12,186 bases of DNA from an uncultured Muribaculaceae bacterium (GTDB lineage: Bacteria; Bacteroidota; Bacteroidia; Bacteroidales; Muribaculaceae), in assembly GCA_910586565.1 (NCBI GenBank), contig CAJUIT010000033.1, positions 1-12,186 on the forward strand, read 5' to 3'. Positions 7,247-12,186 of this stretch are shown piece by piece (within the stretch, counting starts at the first letter, position 1; each line of letters starts with the position of its first letter). The notes below the pieces were generated by a model. It had not been told where the DNA came from, did not search any database, and worked only from the letters and a program-made list of their open reading frames with translations. Both the position numbers and the translations under genes were made by a program.

Positions 7247-7663
7247 ATGAACAATCAACCTTATATTTATGAGCTTCCCCTGAAAGTGCGCGACTACGAA
7301 GTGGACTCGCAGGGGATTGTGAATAACGCCAACTACCTCCACTATCTGGAGCATACGCGCCATGAATTCTGCGAATCGCGCGGGTTCACGTTCCGCGACA
7401 TGCAACAGCAAGGGATTGACCCTGTGGTAAACAAAATTGAAATTGAATATCACACCCCGCTGCGGCTCGCCGACACAATGACAAGCAAATTGTGGATTGA
7501 GCGCCGGGGAGCACGTTTCATCTTCCATCAGGATATTTTCACCGCCGACGGAGCCCTGTCGGTGACAGCGAAAGTTTCGGTAGTGGCGCTGCAGAACGGG
7601 CGCCCCACCCGCGGTGACATCCTCGCCCAAGCCCTCAACCTCTCCCCCGCCCCTCAAAACTAA
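7247..7663 (+). CDS. Acyl-CoA thioesterase, 4HBT/YbgC-FadM-like hot-dog family
   Basis: A 138-residue single hot-dog-fold enzyme of normal family length. The diagnostic stretch is VRDYEVDSQGIVNNANYLHY followed by LEHTRHEF. The Asp at residue 20, the Gly-Ile-Val and the Asn-Tyr at 29-30 match the active-site helix of 4-hydroxybenzoyl-CoA-thioesterase-type proteins, in which the Asp is catalytic. The second half (VNKIEIEYHTPLRLADTM) is the usual central strand region. These cytoplasmic enzymes hydrolyse acyl-CoA or acyl-ACP thioesters; chain-length preference cannot be inferred. It lies 73 bases upstream of dprA on the same strand, an arrangement I recall from other Bacteroidales, though that is memory and not shown here. 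The start ATG follows an A-rich GAGAACAG leader without a Shine-Dalgarno sequence. Confidence 0.9.
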   Translation: MNNQPYIYELPLKVRDYEVDSQGIVNNANYLHYLEHTRHEFCESRGFTFRDMQQQGIDPVVNKIEIEYHTPLRLADTMTSKLWIERRGARFIFHQDIFTADGALSVTAKVSVVALQNGRPTRGDILAQALNLSPAPQN

Positions 7664-7670
7664 AAAACTC

Positions 7671-7711
7671 AAGACCCAAGACTTTTCTCACTTTTTGTCT
7701 TTCGTCTTTTT
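7671..7711 (+). terminator. Weak hairpin with T tract between the thioesterase and dprA
   Basis: Two AAGAC units (7671-7675 and 7678-7682) can pair with two GTCTT units (7697-7701 and 7704-7708), giving 5 + 5 bp around a two-base internal mismatch with a 14-base loop. A T run ends at 7711. The stem is AT-rich, so termination would be partial at best. It may equally be a low-complexity leader. Confidence 0.35.
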
Positions 7712-7736
7712 GTCGATTGTTTGAAAACTACCCACC

Positions 7737-8831
7737 ATGCTCCACCGTATTGCATTTTCAATGGTCAAGGGCCTCACCCCGCCACTTGCATCGCGGATTC
7801 TGAGCCTCATCGGCTCGGAAGAGGAGTTTTTCACCCTGCGCGAAAGCAGTCTTGCGTCCAGGCTTGAGTTCAAAGGACAGATACTGAGCGAAAGCTACCG
7901 GCGCGACCTCCTTGAGAAAGCCCGAGCCGAAATGGATTTCGTTGCCACGCGCAACATCAACTGCATCTACTTCAACGACGAAGCCTACCCGGCGCGTCTG
8001 CTCGAATGCGACGATGCCCCCATGATGCTCTACACCTCCGGGAAAACCGATTTAAACGCATCGCACATTGTGAGCATAGTGGGCACGCGCAACGCCACCG
8101 CCTACGGGGTGAACTTCATCAACAAACTCGTTGATGATTTGGCCGACAACCTCGACAGTTTGCTCATTGTGAGCGGGCTGGCGTTCGGCTGCGACATCAC
8201 CGCCCACAAACGGGCGCTCGAACGGGGCATCCCCACTGTTGGGGTGGTGGCCCACGGACTCGACACAATCTACCCCTCCGAACACCGCTCCTACGCCGCC
8301 CGCATGGTGCATGAAGGTGGTGCCATTGTCACCGACTACCCCCACGCCACACGCCCCCACCGCGGCAACTTCCTTGCCCGCAACCGCATTGTGGCGGGGA
8401 TGGCCGACTGCGTGGTAGTGGCCGAATCGGCGGCTGCACGCGGCGGCGCACTCCACACCGCCAAACTCGGCATGCTCTACAACCGCGACGTGTTCGCCCT
8501 GCCCGGGCGCACATCCGACCTCTACAGCGGCGGTTGCAACCTGCTGATAAAAACCAATGTTGCCCATCTGGTTGAAAGCGCCGCCGACATTATGGACACA
8601 ATGCATTGGAAAGGGCGCCGCCCCGAGGGGAAACAAACAGAAATGTTCCCGGCAATTCCGCCTGAGCAACAGCCGATTGTCGACTACATCAGGGAAAACG
8701 GCGAGGCGCAGCTCAACGCCCTCACCGTGGCCACCGGCATTCCGGTGGGGCAGCTGATGGGGATGCTCGTTGAGATGGAATTCAACGGATTGCTGCTGTC
8801 GCTACCCGGAGCCCGCTACCGCCTTGCCTGA
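7737..8831 (+). CDS. dprA: DNA-processing protein DprA
   Basis: A 364-residue DprA/Smf protein of normal length. In natural transformation DprA binds incoming single-stranded DNA, protects it and loads RecA; many non-transformable bacteria also keep it. The N-terminal part (~1-75) contains a helix-hairpin-helix-like region (GLTPPLASRIL). The Rossmann-fold core (~80-295) carries the hallmark motifs: VGTRNATAYG (115-124), SGLAFGCDITAHKRAL (146-161), GGAIVTDYP, RPHRGNFLARNRIVAG (206-221) with the conserved ssDNA-binding Arg/Asn residues, ARGGALHTAKLG, and FALPGRTSD with GCNLLI. The C-terminal ~57 residues (PPEQQPIVDYI to the end) form the winged-helix domain found in many DprA proteins. The start gives MLHRIAFSMVKGL directly before the HhH region, as expected. 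The gene is intact, with no missing motif. Confidence 0.96.
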   Translation: MLHRIAFSMVKGLTPPLASRILSLIGSEEEFFTLRESSLASRLEFKGQILSESYRRDLLEKARAEMDFVATRNINCIYFNDEAYPARLLECDDAPMMLYTSGKTDLNASHIVSIVGTRNATAYGVNFINKLVDDLADNLDSLLIVSGLAFGCDITAHKRALERGIPTVGVVAHGLDTIYPSEHRSYAARMVHEGGAIVTDYPHATRPHRGNFLARNRIVAGMADCVVVAESAAARGGALHTAKLGMLYNRDVFALPGRTSDLYSGGCNLLIKTNVAHLVESAADIMDTMHWKGRRPEGKQTEMFPAIPPEQQPIVDYIRENGEAQLNALTVATGIPVGQLMGMLVEMEFNGLLLSLPGARYRLA

Positions 8832-8926
8832 CAGGGTGAACAAAAGCCTGCTCCCCGTTGTCATAGATTCATAAATCAAACACTTAAATAAGTCTCTCCC
8901 AACTTAACATTAACACCCAACCCACC

Positions 8927-9802
8927 ATGGAAAAGAAAATCATCGCCCCCTCCGAACTTATAATCAACTCCGACGGTTCGGTTTTTCACCTTCACCTGCG
9001 CCCCGAGCAGCTCACCGACCGCATCATCCTTGTAGGCGACCCCGGCCGTGTTGACATTGTGGCAGAACATTTCGACACCCGCGACTTCGAGGTGTCGTCG
9101 CGCGAGTTCCACACCATCGGAGGCACCTATCAGGGAAAGCCCATCATGTGTCTGTCGCACGGCATCGGCCCCGACAACATCGACATTGTAATCAACGAGC
9201 TCGATGCCCTGGCCAATATCGATTTTGAAACCCGTGAGGTGAAAGACACCCACCGCCAGCTCTCGATGGTGCGCATCGGCACATCGGGTGCACTTCAGCC
9301 CGAGCTCATCGTGGGCACCCCGGTTATCGCCGAAAAAGCCATCGGTTTCGACGGTGTGCTCAACTACTACGCCGGCCGCAACGAGGTTGCCGACCTCGAA
9401 TTCGAGAAAGCTTTCTGCGACCACACCGGTTGGAATCCCCTCTGGGCAAAACCCTACGTTGTCGATGCCCACAACGAGCTGGTTGAACAGATTGGCCGTG
9501 ATGACATGGTGCGCGGCAACACCATCTCGGCCGTAGGTTTCTATGGCCCCCAGGGACGCGAATTGCGTCTGCCTCTGGCCAACCCCGACCTCAACCAACG
9601 CATCGAGGAGTTCCGCTTCAACGGCCGCAAGGTGACAAACTACGAGATGGAGAGCGCTCCCCTGCAAGGTTTGAGCCGACTGATGGGTCACCGCGCCATG
9701 ACCGTGTGCTCCATCATCGCCAACCGCATGCGCCACGATGTGACACCCAACTACAAAACCGCCATCCGCGACCTCATTGCAACAGTACTCGACCGTATAT
9801 GA
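8927..9802 (+). CDS. Nucleoside phosphorylase, uridine phosphorylase-like (NP-I family)
   Basis: A 291-residue cytoplasmic enzyme of the PNP/UDP phosphorylase superfamily. It splits nucleosides with phosphate into a free base and ribose-1-phosphate for salvage. Motifs: VGDPGR at residues 36-41 (phosphate-binding glycine loop), LSHGIGPDNIDIVINE at 76-91, VRIGTSGALQ at 115-124 (second phosphate/base-binding strand) and NYEMES at 238-243, whose Glu-Met-Glu contacts the ribose. The pattern is nearest to uridine phosphorylases, but base preference is not certain. About 95 bases separate it from dprA and no TAnnTTTG box is clear there, so its promoter is undefined. Its TGA overlaps the ATG of the next gene by four bases (ATGA at 9799-9802), so the HMA-AraC regulator is probably translationally coupled to it. 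That coupling to a metal regulator is unexpected for a salvage enzyme. Confidence 0.92.
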   Translation: MEKKIIAPSELIINSDGSVFHLHLRPEQLTDRIILVGDPGRVDIVAEHFDTRDFEVSSREFHTIGGTYQGKPIMCLSHGIGPDNIDIVINELDALANIDFETREVKDTHRQLSMVRIGTSGALQPELIVGTPVIAEKAIGFDGVLNYYAGRNEVADLEFEKAFCDHTGWNPLWAKPYVVDAHNELVEQIGRDDMVRGNTISAVGFYGPQGRELRLPLANPDLNQRIEEFRFNGRKVTNYEMESAPLQGLSRLMGHRAMTVCSIIANRMRHDVTPNYKTAIRDLIATVLDRI

Positions 9803-10353
9803 TTATCCCTGTTAAAGGAATGGTGTGCAACCATTGCGTTGAGTCGGTGCTGTCGGCATTCCAACACGCCGGTCTCCCCGAAGCCAAAGTGCGCCTCGGG
9901 GAGGCCGAGGTGGCCGACCTCTCGCTCACGCCCGAAGCGCTCGCCAAACTCGACACAGAGCTTGCATCGCGCGGGTTTGAACGCATCAGCGACCCCGACG
10001 CACGGCTCATTGAACGGGCCAAACTTGCCATCATCAGGCATGTGCGCAACGAATCGTGCCATTTCAACCTGTCGGCCTGTCTGCAGGATACCCTCGGCGT
10101 TGACTACTCCTCCCTGAGCAAACTTTTCTCGGCACGCGAAGGGCGCACCATCGAGAAATATCAGATTGCACAGCGCGTGGAGTATGCCAAAGAGCTGCTC
10201 TCCTACGGGGAGCTGAATGTGTCGGAGGTAGCCGACAAAGCCGGCTACTCAAGCGTGGCACACCTCTCGCGCCAGTTCAAGTCGATAACAGGCCTCACCC
10301 CGTCGGCATTCCTTAAAAACACCTCCCGCCGCATCCCCCTCAACGAGGTGTGA
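9799..10353 (+). CDS. AraC-family regulator with an N-terminal HMA metal-binding motif
   Basis: A 184-residue regulator. The ATG at 9799, overlapping the previous stop, is preferred over an in-frame start at 9706 that lies inside the phosphorylase gene. Residues ~1-65 resemble a heavy-metal-associated (HMA) fold with KGMVCNHCVESV; Cys10 and Cys13 are the expected soft-metal ligands. Residues ~85-175 are an AraC/XylS DNA-binding domain. The second helix-turn-helix is typical: VSEVADKAGYSSVAHLSRQF, then LTPSAF. This short HMA-AraC form is common in Bacteroidetes beside heavy-metal transporters. Extra cysteines at 87 and 94 lie at the junction of the two domains and could also sense metal. The downstream gene encodes a Cu/Zn-type exporter, so the likely role is metal-dependent activation of that gene. 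The direct repeats between the two genes are a candidate binding site. Confidence 0.9.
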   Translation: MIIPVKGMVCNHCVESVLSAFQHAGLPEAKVRLGEAEVADLSLTPEALAKLDTELASRGFERISDPDARLIERAKLAIIRHVRNESCHFNLSACLQDTLGVDYSSLSKLFSAREGRTIEKYQIAQRVEYAKELLSYGELNVSEVADKAGYSSVAHLSRQFKSITGLTPSAFLKNTSRRIPLNEV

Positions 10354-10356
10354 CGG

Positions 10357-10389
10357 CATCACTCAAAATTAGTCAAACATCACCCAAAA
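10357..10389 (+). promoter_or_regulatory. Candidate AraC-type operator: two direct repeats phased at 21 bp
   Basis: CATCACTCAAAA (10357-10368) and CATCACCCAAAA (10378-10389) match at 11 of 12 positions, and their starts are 21 bases apart, two helical turns. AraC-family proteins typically bind tandem sites with about this phasing. The repeats begin just after the regulator's stop codon and end about 30 bases before the -7 box at 10420, where an activator would touch RNA polymerase. A small CACC/GGTG inverted repeat (10381-10384, 10391-10394) overlaps the second copy. Confidence 0.6.
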
Positions 10390-10419
10390 AGGTGTAACAT
10401 ATCTATGCGTTCGGTTCCG

Positions 10420-10427
10420 TAACTTTG
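10420..10427 (+). promoter_or_regulatory. -7 promoter box of the metal exporter gene
   Basis: TAACTTTG, followed by CAC, is a full TAnnTTTG match 25 bases before the exporter's start codon. No TTTG -33 element is found about 20 bases upstream (around 10396-10400 the sequence is AACAT). A good -7 with a missing -33 suggests an activator-dependent promoter, in keeping with the direct repeats immediately upstream. Confidence 0.75.
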
Positions 10428-10451
10428 CACAATAAGAAAATGCATTGAGTT

Positions 10452-11798
10452 ATGGAACTGAAACATTTGATATATGCCTTTATAAATATTCTCAACGAGA
10501 TGTCGCCCTACATTTTGTTGGGATTTCTCATTGCCGGACTGCTGCAAGTGTTTGTGAGTCCGGCCAAATTGTCGCGCCACCTTGCAGGTGGAGGGTGGAA
10601 GCCTGTGTTCAAGGCCGCCATGTTCGGCATACCCCTACCGCTATGCTCATGCGGCGTGCTCCCCACAGCCGTTGCGCTGCGCCGGCAGGGTGCATCGAAA
10701 GGTGCATCCACTTCGTTCCTCATCGCCACGCCCCAAACGGGTGTCGACTCGATAGCCGCCACCTACGCGCTTCTCGGTTTGCCATTCGCCATTCTGCGCC
10801 CCATTGCCGCACTGACAGGGGCTTTCGCCGGAGGGTTGGCTGTGGATAAAGCCGAAAGAGGCACCGGCAAGGATGGCGACGAAAACGCAACTGACGAATG
10901 CCCCGACGGCACATGCTGCACTGCCGTCTCCACCGCGCCTGCCCCACAGGGAAGTATCATTCAGAAACTTGTGGCAGCCGTGAAATACGGTTTCGGCGAC
11001 ATGGTGGCCTCGGTTGGCAAATGGCTCGTCATCGGGCTCGTGATTGCCGCTGTAATCACCGTGGCAGTTCCCGACACGCTGTTTCTCTCCCTGAGCCGCT
11101 ACCCCGTGCTTGCAATGCTCGTGATGGTTGCGGTTGCCGTGCCCATGTATATCTGTGCCACGGGGTCAATTCCAATCGCCCTTTCGCTTATGCTCAAGGG
11201 ACTTTCGCCGGGGGTTGCATTCGTGCTGCTCATGGCCGGTCCGGCGGCCAATTTCGCCTCGGTGATGGTGCTACGCAAATCGCTGGGAGCCCGGGCAACA
11301 TCAATCTATGTAGGGTCGGTTGTGGTCACGGCAATGGCATTCGGCCTCCTGATCGACTACCTGCTCCCCGCATCATGGTTCACACCCTTCGGCTCGGCAG
11401 CGGCCTCCACAGTTAGCTGCCATGTGGAATTGGGAGTGTTCACCACCGCATGCTCTGTTCTGCTCGTGGCATTGCTCGTGGCGGCTTACATTCGCCACCG
11501 GAAAGAGTCGCGGGCATTCCGCATGGCCTTGTCGGCCGACAGCAATTATCAGTCAACCATTACAAACAATATAAATCAGCAAACAACAATGAAAACCGTC
11601 TACACCGTGGAAGGGATGGCTTGCAACCACTGCAAAGCCACCGTTGAGAAAGCCGTCGGCGCCGTTAACGGCGTAACATCCGTGGCCGTTGATCTCGCCT
11701 CAGGCCGTGTTGCCGTTGAGGGTGACCATGACGCCGCACAAGTTGCAAAGGCCGTGGCCGACGCAGGGTTCACCCTCGCCCACAGCCATGCCGAATGA
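10452..11798 (+). CDS. SO_0444-type Cu/Zn efflux permease with a C-terminal HMA domain
   Basis: A 448-residue inner-membrane permease of the PF03773 (ArsP_1-like) superfamily, closest in layout to SO_0444-family copper/zinc efflux transporters. There are about eight or nine hydrophobic segments between residues 5 and 350. Conserved intramembrane motifs are PLCSCGVLPTAVALRRQG (Cys65 and Cys67) and YICATGSIPIA (Cys235), likely metal-relay sites. The central cytosolic or periplasmic loop (~131-175) holds a cysteine cluster, DECPDGTCC (Cys150, 155, 156). Residues 380-448 form a complete HMA domain with GMACNHC (Cys391, Cys394) and a His-containing end (HSHAE). The linker at about 362-379 is Asn/Gln/Thr-rich and looks like translated intergenic sequence. 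The gene follows the HMA-AraC regulator by 98 bases with its own promoter. Its role is probably to expel copper and/or zinc from the cytoplasm; the exact metal is not shown. Confidence 0.9.
   Translation: MELKHLIYAFINILNEMSPYILLGFLIAGLLQVFVSPAKLSRHLAGGGWKPVFKAAMFGIPLPLCSCGVLPTAVALRRQGASKGASTSFLIATPQTGVDSIAATYALLGLPFAILRPIAALTGAFAGGLAVDKAERGTGKDGDENATDECPDGTCCTAVSTAPAPQGSIIQKLVAAVKYGFGDMVASVGKWLVIGLVIAAVITVAVPDTLFLSLSRYPVLAMLVMVAVAVPMYICATGSIPIALSLMLKGLSPGVAFVLLMAGPAANFASVMVLRKSLGARATSIYVGSVVVTAMAFGLLIDYLLPASWFTPFGSAAASTVSCHVELGVFTTACSVLLVALLVAAYIRHRKESRAFRMALSADSNYQSTITNNINQQTTMKTVYTVEGMACNHCKATVEKAVGAVNGVTSVAVDLASGRVAVEGDHDAAQVAKAVADAGFTLAHSHAE
11589..11798 (+). CDS. Possible internal start producing a free HMA metallochaperone
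   Basis: An in-frame ATG at codon 380 of the exporter gene would give a 69-residue protein, starting MKTVYTVEGMACNHCKATVE, exactly the length and boundaries of a CopZ-like HMA chaperone. The ~35 bases before it are A-rich (ending AACAACAATG), unlike the GC-rich coding sequence around them and like the Shine-Dalgarno-free leaders that precede starts in Bacteroidetes. The same reading frame continues from the permease without a stop, so the domain is certainly fused in the long product. Whether a separate short product is made is inference. Alternatively this is a simple stop-loss fusion of two former neighbours. Confidence 0.4.
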   Translation: MKTVYTVEGMACNHCKATVEKAVGAVNGVTSVAVDLASGRVAVEGDHDAAQVAKAVADAGFTLAHSHAE

Positions 11799-11929
11799 CC
11801 CGCAGCCGCATCCGCCCGCAGATGTTTTCAAAACGGCATGACAACTTGAACAATCAGCCGGCAACATCATGCAAAACAGACTCCCGAATGTTAAACTAAG
11901 GTTAAATCCCGCAAAAACAGCCCGCAAAA

Positions 11930-11961
11930 TTTGGTCAATTCAACCAAACTCCCTACCTTTG
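11930..11961 (+). promoter_or_regulatory. Complete promoter of the initiator tRNA gene
   Basis: A -33 TTTG (11930-11933), a 20-base spacer and a -7 TACCTTTG (11954-11961) form the best complete Bacteroidetes promoter in the window. Transcription would start near 11968, about 12 bases before the mature tRNA end. Upstream, CCCGCAAAA occurs twice (11908-11916, 11921-11929), 13 bases apart; its meaning is unknown. Confidence 0.85.
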
Positions 11962-11979
11962 CACCCGTAAACGACACAT

Positions 11980-12051
<72 letters not shown>

Positions 12052-12054
12052 CTA

Positions 12055-12097
12055 AAAAAGAAAGCCTTGCCAATCGGCAAGGCTTTCTTTTTATTTC
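12055..12097 (+). terminator. Intrinsic terminator of the tRNA gene
   Basis: A perfect 17-bp stem (12055-12071 with 12076-12092) encloses the loop AATC. The core is GCCTTGCC/GGCAAGGC with an A-rich 5' side and T-rich 3' side, so it has terminator form on both strands. It begins three bases after the tRNA end. Confidence 0.93.
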
Positions 12098-12173
12098 AGG
12101 GCAACATCAGATTCCGGCGCGGCCGGTAACCAGCGGCGCATAGTAAAAAAGCTGTGTTTAGGATAAAAGTTCA

Positions 12174-12181
12174 TACATTTG
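12174..12181 (+). promoter_or_regulatory. Candidate -7 box for a gene beyond the window
   Basis: TACATTTG followed by CC matches TAnnTTTG. No clear -33 element is seen about 20 bases upstream. The sequence between the tRNA terminator and this box (12098-12173) contains a small CCGG-loop-CCGG hairpin and no gene. Confidence 0.45.
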
Positions 12182-12186
12182 CCAAA

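Noticed and set aside
8052..8669. A 205-residue minus-strand open frame inside dprA
   Set aside because: Gly/Val/His-rich shadow translation; the plus strand carries all the DprA motifs.
8876..9736. A 286-residue minus-strand open frame opposite the nucleoside phosphorylase
   Set aside because: It is a shadow frame of a GC-rich gene. The plus strand has complete phosphorylase motifs and a proper start.
9706..9798. Upstream start for the HMA-AraC regulator
   Set aside because: It would bury 31 residues of His/Arg/Pro-rich sequence inside the phosphorylase gene, whereas the ATG at 9799 begins directly at the HMA fold and overlaps the stop as ATGA.
10898..11416. A 172-residue plus-strand frame inside the exporter gene
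   Set aside because: Out-of-frame shadow with Arg/His/Gly-rich translation; the exporter frame has coherent membrane segments and conserved Cys motifs.

Overview
The window looks like a chromosomal segment from a Bacteroidales bacterium. The evidence is repeated TAnnTTTG promoter boxes (the Bacteroidetes -7 element), near-absence of Shine-Dalgarno sequences, a BspA-type leucine-rich-repeat surface protein with a dockerin/cohesin-like tail and a C-terminal sorting-type domain, and an HMA-AraC regulator of a type common in Bacteroidetes. The rather GC-rich housekeeping genes and this surface-protein architecture recall Muribaculaceae-like gut lineages, but that family assignment is inference.

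Layout. (1) Bases 1-5520 are an AT-richer, accessory-looking block. It holds a promoter box at the left edge, about 390 bp of structured sequence without a convincing gene (including a long imperfect palindrome followed by a T tract), an unrecognised four-helix membrane protein (411-995), and a 1476-residue secreted LRR protein (1019-5449) closed by a strong terminator hairpin. (2) 5538-7108 is a minus-strand pair: a secreted Ntn-type hydrolase followed by a small DUF486/DMT membrane protein. (3) 7247-8831 carries a hot-dog thioesterase and dprA on the plus strand. (4) 8927-11798 carries a nucleoside phosphorylase whose stop overlaps the start of an HMA-AraC regulator, then a promoter region with two 21-bp-phased direct repeats, then an SO_0444-type copper/zinc efflux permease ending in an HMA metal-binding domain. 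(5) The right edge has a complete promoter, an initiator tRNA-Met and its terminator, and the start of another candidate promoter.

The most coherent functional unit is the metal module. The regulator begins with a GMVCNHC metal-binding motif and the exporter ends with a near-identical GMACNHC motif. The intervening promoter lacks a visible -33 element but has a tandem site spaced as expected for an AraC-type activator. The exporter's HMA domain is preceded by sequence that resembles an intergenic leader and an ATG, so the gene may make both the fused exporter and a free 69-residue metallochaperone. The second item worth attention is the structured leader at 1-410, where two inverted repeats share sequence and cannot both form.
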